Part shown: in pieces, positions 32,106 through 41,965 of the stretch
Position numbering within the stretch: the stretch's first letter is position 1
How the letters are laid out: each line of letters begins with the position of its first letter
Source: Fabrea salina
Lineage: Eukaryota > Ciliophora > Heterotrichea > Heterotrichida > Fabreidae
DNA: 64,000 bases
Reading direction: 5' to 3'
Assembly (NCBI GenBank): GCA_022984795.1
Contig: JALIHJ010000024.1
Coordinates: forward strand, 124,001 to 188,000
Notes under the pieces: generated by a model
What the model was told of the DNA's origin: nothing
Seen by the model: only the letters and a program-made list of their open reading frames with translations
Database searches by the model: none
Made by a program: the position numbers and the translations under genes

Positions 32106-33392
32106 ATGCTGCGAGCTTGTGCAAGGTCTTTCGCGAAGTTTGTAAGAGACAAGCCCCACATGAACGTTGGAACTATTGGACACATTGATCACGGAAAAAC
32201 TACTTTGACTGCAGCTATCACCCACTACCTTTCAGACAAGCAAATGGCAGAAAGTCGCAGTTACGAACAAATTGACTCTGCACCTGAAGAAAAGCAAAGA
32301 GGAATCACAATCAACACAGCAACTTTGGAGTATTCCACAGAAAAGCGCCATTACTCGCACATGGACTGTCCAGGCCATGCAGACTACGTCAAAAACATGA
32401 TCACAGGAGCAGCTCGTATGGACGGAGCTGTTTTAGTAGTGTCTGCTCCTGACGGAGTAATGCCCCAAACTAGGGAGCACGTGCTTCTTTGTAGACAAAC
32501 AGGTGTTAAAAACATTGTGTGCTTCATTAACAAATGCGACCTTCTGCCCGACGAAGAACTCCAAGAAATCGTGGAAATGGAAGTCAGGGAAATCCTCAAC
32601 AAGTACGACTATGACGGAGAAAACGCTAAGTTTGTCAAAGGGTCTGCTTTGTGTGCACTTGGGCAGGCTGAGGGCGACTACGGGCTTAAAGAAATTGGCC
32701 AACTGCTTGATGTGATGGACGAAAACCTTCCTCTTCCCGAGCGTGCCAAAGACAAGCCTTTCATGCTGAGTGTAGAAAGTTCTTTTAACATTGCAGGCCG
32801 CGGCTGCGTAGTAACAGGCACTATTGAAAACGGAGTAATCAAAGCAGGAGTTGACGCTGAAATCATTGGGCTCCAAAAATCTCCTGTGAAGACTGCAGTG
32901 GTGAGTGTGGAAACCTTTAAAAAGACTCTGGACCAAGGCGAAGCGGGAGACAACGTAGGACTTTTGCTGAGAGGACTTAAAAAAGAAGACATTTCCAGAG
33001 GTCAAGCTGTGGTGAAGCCTGGAGCTTACTCTGTTCACTTTAACTTCGAAGGACAACTTTACGTACTTACTGAAGAAGAAGGAGGCCGGAAAAAGCCTTT
33101 CTTCACAGGGTTCAGTCCCCAGTGCTTCGTTAGAACAGCAGACATCCAGACCAAGATTGAACTGCCTAATGACAAAAAGATGGCTGTAGGAGGCGACCAC
33201 TTTACTGGAAAGTTCAAACTACAAATGCCTTTGCCAATATACGAAGGGTGCCGGTTTGCTTTGAGAGAAGGAGGAAAAACCGTAGGGGCTGGAGTTATTT
33301 CTAAGATCCTTCCGGACGAACAAGTTGATGTTGAATCTGACAAAGAAAGAGCTAGCAGAAAAGCAGCTAAATCCACTACTAAAAAGAAGTAA
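32106..33392 (+). CDS. TUFM: Mitochondrial elongation factor Tu
   Basis: The 428-residue GTPase starts with a presequence-like [15 protein letters not shown] and then [21 protein letters not shown] motifs are [20 protein letters not shown] and a SAL block; [11 protein letters not shown] is switch I. Bacterial-type EF-Tu in a nuclear gene with such a leader is expected to act in mitochondria, carrying aminoacyl-tRNA to the ribosome. Val of the bacterial GHVDHGKT is Ile here. The Lys/Ala-rich tail ([12 protein letters not shown]) is an extension past the usual end. Confidence 0.95.
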   Translation: MLRACARSFAKFVRDKPHMNVGTIGHIDHGKTTLTAAITHYLSDKQMAESRSYEQIDSAPEEKQRGITINTATLEYSTEKRHYSHMDCPGHADYVKNMITGAARMDGAVLVVSAPDGVMPQTREHVLLCRQTGVKNIVCFINKCDLLPDEELQEIVEMEVREILNKYDYDGENAKFVKGSALCALGQAEGDYGLKEIGQLLDVMDENLPLPERAKDKPFMLSVESSFNIAGRGCVVTGTIENGVIKAGVDAEIIGLQKSPVKTAVVSVETFKKTLDQGEAGDNVGLLLRGLKKEDISRGQAVVKPGAYSVHFNFEGQLYVLTEEEGGRKKPFFTGFSPQCFVRTADIQTKIELPNDKKMAVGGDHFTGKFKLQMPLPIYEGCRFALREGGKTVGAGVISKILPDEQVDVESDKERASRKAAKSTTKKK

Positions 33393-33424
33393 ATAACTAT
33401 CAAATGTTAGCTTTTTAAAGGTTT

Positions 33425-34444
33425 CTAAAGGTTTTGAGGGCTCTTAATGAACTTGTTTATAAAGTTTGTGAAGTAAACTTTGGACTCCTTTTTTTCTAGG
33501 CCTTGAAAAGTTTCTAGCATTTTAGCCATACTTTTTAGGTTTTTAATGTCTTCTTTATGGGAGAATTCATCCATTCTGCTAACTATTCTTTTGGCTAACA
33601 CTTTGTCAAAGCTACTTATGTTTTGGCATGAGTTAGTGCGCTCTTTCCACTTTTTGTAGGAGTGCTTAGGCTTTCTAGAGCCTATCAAAAGGTTAACTTG
33701 GGAGTCTAGGTCACTAAGCTTAGTTCTTTCAGTAGCAAGTGGAGAAACTACTTCTCTTGGGGAACCCATTCTAGTGCTGGAAACTCTTTTCCCGGTGTCA
33801 ATTACAAGTTTTCCAAGGTTTGGTTTTTTTAAAGGCTTTTTGGAGACCTCAAAGGCAAAAGAAATGTTTAAGACTACCCACTTACTTTGAGTGCTGAGTC
33901 TGAATTCTAGTTGGAGTTGTTTGGGAGTGCTAGAAGTTCTTTTTATAAAGCCAAGGATAGCTTTAAGTGAATTGTCTATTTTAGAGGTGTTTTGAGTCAG
34001 CCGAACAGGAGTGGATTTCTCCAGATCTAGATCCAAATACTCAATTTGGCAATTACTAGGAGCCCAGTGCAGCTTAACTAAGTGGTTTTGCTTGTTTTTA
34101 GGAGGAACAAAGCCCTCTATTACTAAGTTTTTGAACTTCTTGAGTTCATCTATTATTTGACTTGAAGTAAAGGTTAAAAACTGAAAGTTTTCAGACCACA
34201 AAACTGCGTTAGGGTGGCCCTTGCTCTCAGGAAAAAGTCTTTTTACCTGGGATTTTATTTGTTCTTTTGGAACTCTGTGGAAACTCACAGTGCTGTTTAA
34301 GGTGTAAAACGAGACCGGCAAAGAGTAACCAAAACCTACAATAAGAGTATTTGGAATTTCTAAAAACACCGGCCTAGTTCTTTTTGCTTCGTAAACCAAC
34401 TTGTAAAAAGCTATCTTGTTTTTTTGATAGTTACTGTTTTCCAT
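33425..34444 (-). CDS. Hypothetical protein
   Basis: I do not recognise this 339-residue protein. The N-terminal ~210 residues look like a folded alpha/beta domain (FLEIPNTLIVGFGYSLPVSF; LVKLHWAPSNCQIEYLDLDL). A basic Ser-rich linker (GKRVSSTRMGSPREVVSPLA) follows, then a helical end with FDKVLAKRIVSRMDEFSH. It converges with EF-Tu across 32 bp and is divergent from the eIF4G-like gene across 79 bp. Confidence 0.7.
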   Translation of the reverse strand: MENSNYQKNKIAFYKLVYEAKRTRPVFLEIPNTLIVGFGYSLPVSFYTLNSTVSFHRVPKEQIKSQVKRLFPESKGHPNAVLWSENFQFLTFTSSQIIDELKKFKNLVIEGFVPPKNKQNHLVKLHWAPSNCQIEYLDLDLEKSTPVRLTQNTSKIDNSLKAILGFIKRTSSTPKQLQLEFRLSTQSKWVVLNISFAFEVSKKPLKKPNLGKLVIDTGKRVSSTRMGSPREVVSPLATERTKLSDLDSQVNLLIGSRKPKHSYKKWKERTNSCQNISSFDKVLAKRIVSRMDEFSHKEDIKNLKSMAKMLETFQGLEKKESKVYFTNFINKFIKSPQNL

Positions 34445-34523
34445 TTTCTCAAATAATAATGCAATTAGCGTTAGTAATAACTCTCCAGCACCCTAAACTC
34501 AACTATCAAAGCAATACATATAA

Positions 34524-36017
34524 ATGGCTATGAACTTTAACTTCAACCCCAGTGCAATGGAATTCAACCCCGGTGCCATGGAGTTCACACCTGGAGGACT
34601 TGCAGAACTCAACCCAGAAGCTTCTGCGTTTACACCCACCACACCAAAAGAAGACCCCCCTGCTTACAAAATTTACGCAATAAAAGAACTCCTGCAATTA
34701 CGCGAAAACTGCAAAACACTGCCTCCCGATGTCAAAGTCCCTGACATGTATAGTGCTTTTTCCAAAAAGAAAAAAAACCCACGCAAAGGCAGCCGCTACA
34801 GAAACAACTCCCCGCGAGGGGGATTCAGGGCCGCTAATATTTTCGAAAGCTCGGCCATTCTAACCCCAACTGAAAACTCCTTTTTGAAGAAAATGAAACA
34901 AGAAGCTGACGAAGTAGAAAAACAAGCTAGGAAAATCAGGTCCACTCTCAACAAACTTTCTGAAAGCAACTTTGAAAAGCTCTCCAGCACCCTGGCTACT
35001 GAGTTCGAGTATGACCGTCCTTTGATAGTTAAGCTTGTTGACTTTATTTTTGACAGGGCCACTGCTTTTAACTTCCCTGAGCTCTATGCCAAACTGTGCC
35101 GTTTTCTGACTCGCCACTTCAAAAAACAGGACCCCCAACAAGCCAAAGACTTCAGAACTCAGCTTTTGGCTAAGTGTGAAGACTGCTTTTACCGAGAAGA
35201 CGAACCTATGGCCGACGACGAACTCATGGACGCTGAGTACAAACGCAGAAGAAGGCTGTTGGGCAACATCAAGTTCATCGGTCTGCTTTACAGGTACGGA
35301 ATGCTTAAAGCTAGCATTATGTTTGAGTGTTTCGACGTGCTTTTAAAAGCAGAGACCCTGTGTGACGAAACTCTGGAAACTTGTTGTCACCTGTTCCAGG
35401 AGTCAGCTAAGCTGCTTGCAGTGAAGCACTCCCAGGAACTAGAAGACTACTTTAGTTTCGTCACAAGTTTCCGGAACAGTGACAAATTTTCCAAAAGAGT
35501 GCAGTTTCTAGTCCAGGACATCATAGAGATCAAAAACCAGTTGTTTACTCCCGAAAACGGGTCTTACTCACCCACTAAATCGAAGCCTGTGCCAAAAGGA
35601 GTGTTTTTCCAGGATCTGGAAGAAGAAAAAACTCCTCAGGACAAAGAAATTGTTCACTCTTCTATAAGGGGCTACTTGTCTGACAGTGACGACCAAACTA
35701 CTATTAAGGAACTACTTGGGGTGTTCGGGGGAAAAGACACTCAAACTCAAACTGGTTTGTTTGTGCAGGTATTCAAGTATACTTTGCTGGAGCACAACAA
35801 AGAAGAAGAGTTCACAGCTGTTTGTGAACTTGTCAAAAAACTCAGTGAGCAAATGCCCCTAGAAACCCTTGAAGACAGCTTAGAAGAAGTCAAAGAACAA
35901 CTGCCTGACATCAAGTTAGACAGTCCCCACGCTGAGAAGTTCTTCATACATATTATCAATACTTTAGAGGAGCTTTGCCTCGTCACGAATACACATCAAT
36001 TAAGAACCTTCACTTAA
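34524..36017 (+). CDS. eIF4G-like MIF4G protein with PAM2 and eIF4E-binding motifs
   Basis: The 497-residue protein carries a MIF4G HEAT domain at about 125-335 (IRSTLNKLSESNFEKLSS, VDFIFDRATAFNFPELYAKL, LLGNIKFIGLLYRYGMLK), the eIF4A-binding core of eIF4G. Two short motifs precede it: LNPEASAFTP (29-38), a PAM2 motif for the PABP MLLE domain, with two FNP/FTP near-repeats before it, and YAIKELL (51-57), fitting the eIF4E-binding Y-x4-L-phi. It is a compact initiation scaffold able to link cap, PABP and helicase. Motif function is inferred from consensus. Confidence 0.87.
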   Translation: MAMNFNFNPSAMEFNPGAMEFTPGGLAELNPEASAFTPTTPKEDPPAYKIYAIKELLQLRENCKTLPPDVKVPDMYSAFSKKKKNPRKGSRYRNNSPRGGFRAANIFESSAILTPTENSFLKKMKQEADEVEKQARKIRSTLNKLSESNFEKLSSTLATEFEYDRPLIVKLVDFIFDRATAFNFPELYAKLCRFLTRHFKKQDPQQAKDFRTQLLAKCEDCFYREDEPMADDELMDAEYKRRRRLLGNIKFIGLLYRYGMLKASIMFECFDVLLKAETLCDETLETCCHLFQESAKLLAVKHSQELEDYFSFVTSFRNSDKFSKRVQFLVQDIIEIKNQLFTPENGSYSPTKSKPVPKGVFFQDLEEEKTPQDKEIVHSSIRGYLSDSDDQTTIKELLGVFGGKDTQTQTGLFVQVFKYTLLEHNKEEEFTAVCELVKKLSEQMPLETLEDSLEEVKEQLPDIKLDSPHAEKFFIHIINTLEELCLVTNTHQLRTFT

Positions 36018-36042
36018 TTTAATTAAGGAACTTAGAATTTAA

Positions 36043-37335
36043 ATGGGGTACGGACCCTCAGGAGTTTACATTCTAGACATGAAGGGCAAAGGCATCATCC
36101 ACAGGGCTTACCGCAGAGACGCGCCTTCAATCAACACTGTGAGTGAGCGCTTCACACGACTAGTGCTGGAAGCTGAGGAAGAAAACATCAGGCCAGTCTT
36201 TTTGCACAACGAGATCAACTATATGTGGATCAAATACAACAACTTATTTATAGTGGGCACATCGGCGCTCAACGCCAACGCTATGATGGTTTTTGCGTTT
36301 TTATACAAACTAGCTGAGGTCTTTTCGCAGTACTTCGGGGAACTCGAAGAAGAAAGCATGAAGGATAACTTTGTAATCACTTACGAGTTGCTGGACGAAA
36401 TGCTTGACAACGGGTACCCACAAACTACCGAGCATAAAGTACTCATGGAGTACATCAAAAGCGAGTCCCACCGACTTGAAGAAAAAGAAGTTTCTGTTCC
36501 AGTGAGTGTGAGTAACGCTGTGTCTTGGAGGACAGAAGGTATCAAGCACAAAAAGAACGAGGTCTTTGTGGACGTTATAGAGAAGCTCAACCTTTTAGTT
36601 GCTTCCAACGGAACTGTTTTAAGGTCCGAAATACTAGGAGTGCTTAAGATGCGGAGTTTACTAAGTGGCATGCCAGAACTGAAACTAGGCCTGAATGACA
36701 AACTTATGTTCGAAGCTATGGGCAGGCAAACTAGAGGCAAGTCAGTAGAGCTCGAAGACATAAAGTTCCACCAGTGCGTAAGACTTGCCCGTTTCGAAAG
36801 CGACAGAACAATCAGTTTCATTCCGCCTGACGGGGAGTTTGAACTGATGTCTTACAGACTCAGCACTGCCCACATAAAGCCTTTGATTTGGGTAGAAGCT
36901 AGGATAGAGCACTTTTCTTCTTCAAGACTAGAATTAGTTGTCAAAACTAAAAGTCAGTTTAAAACACGCTCCATAGCCAACAGCGTAGACATACTCATTC
37001 CTGTGCCTAACGATGCAGCTTCGCCCAACTTCAAGTGCACAATAGGTCAGGTTAGGTACGATCCTACTCAAGACTCCATAGTGTGGACGATCAGACAATT
37101 CCAAGGTCAAAAGGAGTTTATGCTGCGGGCTTCTTTCAGTTTGCCTTCAGTTGAGTCCGAAGACAGGAACCGCTTCCAGAAAATACCCATCAGAGTGACT
37201 TTTGAGATTCCTTACTTTACGGTTTCAGGGATACAAGTTAGGTACTTGAAGATTCTGGAGAAGTCAGGCTACCAGGCTTTGCCTTGGGTGCGCTATATTA
37301 CTCAAAACGGAGATTACCAGATAAGAATGTTTTAA
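36043..37335 (+). CDS. AP1M: AP-1 clathrin adaptor mu subunit
   Basis: The 430-residue protein is full length and aligns throughout with AP-1 mu. The longin domain has VYILDMKGKGIIHRAYR and MWIKYNNLFIVGTS, then GELEEESMKDNFVITYELLD and NAVSWRTEGIKHKKNEVF. The mu homology domain has SGMPELKLGLNDK, VKFHQCVRL-type IKFHQCVRLARFESDRTIS, SFIPPDGEFELMSYRL and the end ALPWVRYITQNGDYQIR. It selects YxxPhi cargo at the trans-Golgi and endosomes. Its stop shares TTAA with the convergent neighbour. Confidence 0.95.
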   Translation: MGYGPSGVYILDMKGKGIIHRAYRRDAPSINTVSERFTRLVLEAEEENIRPVFLHNEINYMWIKYNNLFIVGTSALNANAMMVFAFLYKLAEVFSQYFGELEEESMKDNFVITYELLDEMLDNGYPQTTEHKVLMEYIKSESHRLEEKEVSVPVSVSNAVSWRTEGIKHKKNEVFVDVIEKLNLLVASNGTVLRSEILGVLKMRSLLSGMPELKLGLNDKLMFEAMGRQTRGKSVELEDIKFHQCVRLARFESDRTISFIPPDGEFELMSYRLSTAHIKPLIWVEARIEHFSSSRLELVVKTKSQFKTRSIANSVDILIPVPNDAASPNFKCTIGQVRYDPTQDSIVWTIRQFQGQKEFMLRASFSLPSVESEDRNRFQKIPIRVTFEIPYFTVSGIQVRYLKILEKSGYQALPWVRYITQNGDYQIRMF

Positions 37336-38099
37336 AGTTCTAGTTCTTTAGCGGAGTTCTGTATAGGTATTTTGTTGATGAGGTCGTCAATACCGCTTGG
37401 TTCGGGGGGCGTGTACTCTTCGTAGTCATCAGAGTATTCCTTCATTTCTTCTGAGTACTTCTCTCTGATTTCCCACCAAGTGTGCATGTTGCTGAACTTC
37501 TTGCCTTTCATGGGTTTGGGCCAGGCTGCTAGTTCTTTTTTTTTGAGGTTGAAGTTTATTCTGCCTACAGAAGTCACTGAGTAGTTGCTTTCTTCTGGGT
37601 CTATGTCTGAGTACAGGTCCATGTTAAGGTTAATTTTGATTCTTTGGTTGGACCTGCTGCAGAGGCCTGAAAATTCCAGTTTCTTGTCGCCAATAGACAC
37701 TTGCATGTCTTTGAGTTCCAAACACCCAGGGGAGTCTAGTCTGTGGGAAAACTTCACGTCCAAAAACACAAATGAAGGCGACTGGGCCCATTGGAAAGCG
37801 GGAGACACCAAGCTAACTTTGCCGTGGGAGTCAAGTATCTGGACTAGTTTGTCTAGGTTCCTTTTAGAGGTTCTGAGTTTTTCTCTGAGTCCAGTTGGGA
37901 GTTGTTCTTCTTTGTCCACAGCTATTTCTGCTAGTGCAACTCCTAGTTGGTACCAGCCCTTTTCTATAGCAGGTTCTATGCAGTCCACTGCAGAGTCTAC
38001 TTGTTTAGTTTTGAGTTCTTCCAGTGTTTCTTTTTGTGTGCTTTTGAGTAAAGAGCAACTTGAAGCAGACACTACCAAAAAGACTAAGTGCACTAACAT
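37332..38099 (-). CDS. Lumenal CS/p23-like domain protein
   Basis: The 255-residue protein has a signal peptide (MLVHLVFLVVSASSCSLL), a helical segment, and then at about 95-200 a beta-rich region resembling the CS/p23 fold: FQWAQSPSFVFLDVKFSHRL, LELKDMQVSIGDKKLEFSG, INLNMDLYSDIDPEES and INFNLKKKELAAWP. A charged Glu/Tyr-rich tail follows. Most CS proteins are cytosolic Hsp90 co-chaperones; a secretory-pathway version is less usual. No ER retention signal at the end (AKELEL). Function inferred from fold only. Confidence 0.68.
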   Translation of the reverse strand: MLVHLVFLVVSASSCSLLKSTQKETLEELKTKQVDSAVDCIEPAIEKGWYQLGVALAEIAVDKEEQLPTGLREKLRTSKRNLDKLVQILDSHGKVSLVSPAFQWAQSPSFVFLDVKFSHRLDSPGCLELKDMQVSIGDKKLEFSGLCSRSNQRIKINLNMDLYSDIDPEESNYSVTSVGRINFNLKKKELAAWPKPMKGKKFSNMHTWWEIREKYSEEMKEYSDDYEEYTPPEPSGIDDLINKIPIQNSAKELEL

Positions 38100-38120
38100 A
38101 CGTGTTTAATTCTTATTTAA

Positions 38121-40568
38121 ATGTACAATTCCAAACTAGAAATCAAGGGCAAACGCGCAGCAAAGTCCCGCTGGAAAAACTTTGCGAAGAAGAACGAAAA
38201 GGGTTTGGAACAAAGTGCCTCAGAAGCCTGGGCAGGCGAAGTGTACACTTTAATGTTTCATTCAGCCCAGTTTTCTTCGGCAGACTTGTTGCTTAGGGAA
38301 GAAATCTTTTCAGGAGTGGAACTTCAAAAGTGCCTTGAAATAGTTCCTGAAGACCCTAAGATTCCAGGGTTTGTAGTCCAGGTGTCAACTCTTAGTTCCA
38401 AGCCTAACATCAACATTAGCATCAGCACCCACTTAGCAAGTGTTTTAGGAATAAACCACCTTAGGTCACTTGAAGTTAGGGTGTTCAGGCCTGACTTGTC
38501 GAAGTACCAACTGGAGTCAGTGCTCATTACAATTAAAGACCAGAGTCTTTCTAGAAGTGACTTGTGGTACTTTTCGCAAAGTCTCCAAAGAGTTCCTGTG
38601 TACAAGTCACAAAGGATTTCTAGAAACGGAGTAAGGGCTGAAGTAAGTGACTTAAGCATAAACTCCCAGCCAGTGCTGAGCGGAGTGATTACAGAAAACA
38701 CTTTAGTGTCTTTTAGGTCGAGGTCTTCCAAGTTCACTTACTTGCTAGAGCTGTCCAGAGAAATGTGGGAATACTCTCCTTCAGGCCTTCTTTACTATGA
38801 AAAGTTACTGTTTCTTTTGGAAACTGCCTTTGAAAGACAGTTGCTCAAAAAAACCACCCACGAAATTTTAATAGTGTTTTACTGCAGGGTTTACTACCCC
38901 GAGTTAGCTGACGAGGTTCCTTACGATGGATTTGAAGTAGACGAAAAGTGCATTCCTTACCTAGACGTTTACAAAGAAGTTCTTCAAACCAACGACTTAA
39001 AAAATACCTGGAAAGACGTTATCAAAATCATTAAGCGGGAGATCTTGTTTTTCCCTTCACTCATCAACTGGGAAATCAACCTGCCTTACGCTGCCAAAAA
39101 GTCTAAGGAGTTCTTTAAGCCTGGCGACTTCTGCATTGGTAACTTAAAGTTGCATTCTTCACTGACTTACTTTTACAACTCAAAAACTTCAGTGCTCACA
39201 ACTAAGGCTTGTTCGCTTGCAGCTTCAAACAACTCTAACTTCTTAGAAGCCATTAACTTAGCTCTTAACAAGTACACTTACAAAAAAAACAACGTTACAG
39301 GGTACAGCATTTTGTTGCTTTCGGCTGGCAGTGCTATATACAACACTAAGCACCGTCTAGCTAAACTGACTAAGATGCGACTGCTTACAGAAGGAGTCAA
39401 GCTGGACTTAGTATGCTTGAGAAGACACCCTATGCACTCAAGTCCTGTGCTCGTCTACGACCAAGCAGTTATCCACGGATTAGACAACTCAAAGGACTTT
39501 GAAATGTACTTTCAGAGCGAAGAAGACTCCTCCAAAAAGATGAGTTTCCCTTTTTGGCTCAAAGTCCACTGGATTTACTCCTCCACACAAATAGAAGGAA
39601 CTTGCAACTTGCAGTCTGCAGTTCACACCATTGTAGCTGAAAGACCCAAAAAGTTCCACCCTTTGTTCCGACTCCCGCCTAATCACTGCCCAAAAATAAA
39701 CTTTTCTATTGAAAAAAGCCAAGAAGGCCCAGTCTTTGGGTGCTCTAGTGCTAATCTTTCAGGAGACAGTGGGGATGAGCACCACAAGCCAAGGCGTCTC
39801 AAACAAAGTCCTTCCAAAGTTGCCCTTTTGTTTAGCATTGAAAAAAACAAACGCAAGTACTCAGACTCTGGAAGCGAAACTCCACGCCGCTTCAGCATTG
39901 ACAGCATTCGAAGAGACAGCTTCTATGACTCCCGGTGTTCTGACAGACAACTCTCTTCTGAAATTGTTCACTTCTTTAAAAAGCGGTTTTCAGCGCTTAA
40001 AAGAAGGTGGAGTTCAGTGTTCAGAGTCCAAAAAATCCTTCCAGAAGAAGTCTTTGAAGATGAAAACTTGCTGTACGAGCAAGAAGCTTTAGAGTACTAC
40101 GAAAGTATGTGGAGTAACTTACTAGAGCCTACTTTGCTTCCACTCACCACTGACTTTTGGCCTAGAGAAGAAGACTTAGGAATTAACCAGCCCTACCAGT
40201 CGTATGTGCCTTTCCATATTTCGAGAGAAGAAGCCATCCAGCAACTGGTGTCTCAAAGACTTGACTCAGGCTTTCAAATAGTTCAGAAGAGCTCCTTCGA
40301 TTCCTTCGGAAACAAGTCTGTGGCTCCAGACTTAGCCTTCTCCCTAGGTCCCTCTTACCACCAAATAATTCTTTCCACAATAGACGACTTCAACATTAAC
40401 TTTAGAATATTTACACCCAAGGAACAAAACATTTCTTACCAGTCCAAGTTTGCGTGCTACGATTATGCCAGAGGCAAGTTTGTTTCGGAAACTGTTGAGT
40501 TTAGTTTTAGTTACTTTAAGAACTGGGACAAAAAGGACTCCTACGTTCTGGGCCACACTAATATGTAA
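38121..40568 (+). CDS. DEPDC5/Iml1 homologue (GATOR1), lacking DEP half
   Basis: The 815-residue protein matches the N-terminal half of Iml1/DEPDC5, the GATOR1 subunit that restrains TORC1. Landmarks are SVLITIKDQSLSRSDLWYFS, RVPVYKSQRISRNG, VLSGVITENTLVSFRS, LSREMWEYSPSGLLYYEKLL, EILIVFYCRVYYP, FLEAINLALNKY, GYSILLLSAGSAIY and GVKLDLVCLRRHPMHSSPV. The DEP domain and the large C-terminal part of the animal and fungal proteins (about 1,600 residues) are absent, and an unrelated gene starts 6 bp after the stop. Either a natural short form or a degenerate gene; the frame is clean, so the former is likelier. Confidence 0.85.
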   Translation: MYNSKLEIKGKRAAKSRWKNFAKKNEKGLEQSASEAWAGEVYTLMFHSAQFSSADLLLREEIFSGVELQKCLEIVPEDPKIPGFVVQVSTLSSKPNINISISTHLASVLGINHLRSLEVRVFRPDLSKYQLESVLITIKDQSLSRSDLWYFSQSLQRVPVYKSQRISRNGVRAEVSDLSINSQPVLSGVITENTLVSFRSRSSKFTYLLELSREMWEYSPSGLLYYEKLLFLLETAFERQLLKKTTHEILIVFYCRVYYPELADEVPYDGFEVDEKCIPYLDVYKEVLQTNDLKNTWKDVIKIIKREILFFPSLINWEINLPYAAKKSKEFFKPGDFCIGNLKLHSSLTYFYNSKTSVLTTKACSLAASNNSNFLEAINLALNKYTYKKNNVTGYSILLLSAGSAIYNTKHRLAKLTKMRLLTEGVKLDLVCLRRHPMHSSPVLVYDQAVIHGLDNSKDFEMYFQSEEDSSKKMSFPFWLKVHWIYSSTQIEGTCNLQSAVHTIVAERPKKFHPLFRLPPNHCPKINFSIEKSQEGPVFGCSSANLSGDSGDEHHKPRRLKQSPSKVALLFSIEKNKRKYSDSGSETPRRFSIDSIRRDSFYDSRCSDRQLSSEIVHFFKKRFSALKRRWSSVFRVQKILPEEVFEDENLLYEQEALEYYESMWSNLLEPTLLPLTTDFWPREEDLGINQPYQSYVPFHISREEAIQQLVSQRLDSGFQIVQKSSFDSFGNKSVAPDLAFSLGPSYHQIILSTIDDFNINFRIFTPKEQNISYQSKFACYDYARGKFVSETVEFSFSYFKNWDKKDSYVLGHTNM

Positions 40569-40574
40569 TTAACT

Positions 40575-41009
40575 ATGAACGAGCAACTGCTTCAAGACTA
40601 CACAAGAGCCTGTAAAGACAAGGCTTGGGTAAGTAACTTAGAAAACACTTCTCAAGAACCAGAAGCTACTAGGCAGCATAGCCTAGAAAACTTGTCTTTG
40701 GTGCTTAAAAGCACCTTACTTGCTGCAGTTCTTTTTTTTGGCAATTGGATTGGTTACTTGGTTTTTTCACAGGTGTTAGTGGCTTGGTTTTTTTTGGATT
40801 GCTCTGACGCTTTGGTAATTTACTCTGTAGTTACTGTTTTTCCGCAGGCTTTGGTCCCTTATCTTTTTTTTCAGTCAAGTTATGTTTGGTATGCCGGTTT
40901 ATTAGTTTACTGTAGCATGCTTGGCTGTGTGTTAGTCGAAAAAAAGAAGCAACAAAGGGTTAAGTTGCTGGCTACAAACATTAAGGAAGTGCGAGAATTT
41001 TATAGATAA
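40575..41009 (+). CDS. Small multi-pass membrane protein
   Basis: I do not recognise this 144-residue protein. It has a hydrophilic N-terminus of ~45 residues and three or four hydrophobic helices between ~45 and 120 (LLAAVLFFGNWIGYLVF; LVAWFFLDCSDALVIYSVVT; AGLLVYCSMLGCVLV). A short basic cytosolic tail follows (EKKKQQRVKLL). Layout recalls PRA1 or reticulon-type ER shaping proteins, without motif support. It starts 6 bp after the DEPDC5 homologue and ends 5 bp before the next gene. Confidence 0.65.
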   Translation: MNEQLLQDYTRACKDKAWVSNLENTSQEPEATRQHSLENLSLVLKSTLLAAVLFFGNWIGYLVFSQVLVAWFFLDCSDALVIYSVVTVFPQALVPYLFFQSSYVWYAGLLVYCSMLGCVLVEKKKQQRVKLLATNIKEVREFYR

Positions 41010-41014
41010 TAAAT

Positions 41015-41953
41015 ATGGATGAGCAAGTTGTTCTGGCTGGTGAAAGTAAGCATAAGTGGGAAACCATCGAAAGACTGTGTGAAAAAGGAGAAGGAATTAT
41101 TGAAATTAGCAGTACGGGCCCAAAGTATGATGTTGATGAAGAAGGCAACCATCAAATGATTGAAAAATCAAGAGATGTTTTGATTTACAAGCCAAAAGAC
41201 GTTTACAATAAAGAACTGGAATCAGCCCACGAAAGAAGCATTTTACAGATCAAACAAGAAACTACACGAATGGAAACTCAGTTAAGGGAAACTTTGAGCC
41301 ACGAACTGGAGTCAAAAAAAGAAGACAATCGAAAGTACCTTGAAGAATTAAAACAAGGCTATGAAAACGAAGATAAAGCAAGGACCACCAAACTAAAAGA
41401 GTACAAAGCCCAACTGAAACACAAGCTTCAAGAATTTGATCAACGTAACACCCAAGAACTGGAATTAAGGAAGCAAGATGCTGAAAGAGAAAAGACACAG
41501 CTAGACCACCAACTCGAACAAGTCAAAGAAGAAAACAAGACTGCTATCCAGAGAATGTCTGAGACTAACAGAGCCAACGAAGAAGAAATGAGGATAAAAA
41601 CTGAAGAAAGAATCAAAGCTGCAGAAAGAGCTCTACAAGAAAGACTTGCCCAACAACAAAAAGAATTTGAAGAGAAAAAATACCAAACTCAACTAAGTTA
41701 CCAAAAACAACAACAAGAAGCTGAAGAAGCTCACCAAGAAAGATTGAAGAGGATGGAAAATGCTTCCCAAGAACAAAGGAAGCAAATGGAAATTGAACAC
41801 CAAAAAGCAATCACCGATTTACAACTCCAACATAAAGCTGCTCAAAAAGCTATGGATAGGGAAAACCAACTTGCAATCCAGAGAGTAAAAAGTCAAGGTG
41901 ATATAGCTGTTGCTGAGGCAAGTAAGCCTTCAGGTGGATGCAGCATTTTCTAA
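41015..41953 (+). CDS. Long coiled-coil protein, relative of the 7723 gene
   Basis: The 312-residue protein has a ~75-residue N-terminal head (GEGIIEISSTGPKYDVDEEG) and then a continuous Gln/Glu/Lys coiled coil to the end, closing with a small Cys tip (SGGCSIF). The ETNRANEEEMRIKTEER patch parallels VNKANEEELRKAQQERN of the 7723-8580 protein, suggesting a family. The terminal CSIF fits the C-a-a-X form of a farnesylation site, which would tether it to a membrane (inference). Spacing to both neighbours is 5 and 12 bp. Confidence 0.78.
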   Translation: MDEQVVLAGESKHKWETIERLCEKGEGIIEISSTGPKYDVDEEGNHQMIEKSRDVLIYKPKDVYNKELESAHERSILQIKQETTRMETQLRETLSHELESKKEDNRKYLEELKQGYENEDKARTTKLKEYKAQLKHKLQEFDQRNTQELELRKQDAEREKTQLDHQLEQVKEENKTAIQRMSETNRANEEEMRIKTEERIKAAERALQERLAQQQKEFEEKKYQTQLSYQKQQQEAEEAHQERLKRMENASQEQRKQMEIEHQKAITDLQLQHKAAQKAMDRENQLAIQRVKSQGDIAVAEASKPSGGCSIF

Positions 41954-41965
41954 TTAACTAATAAT

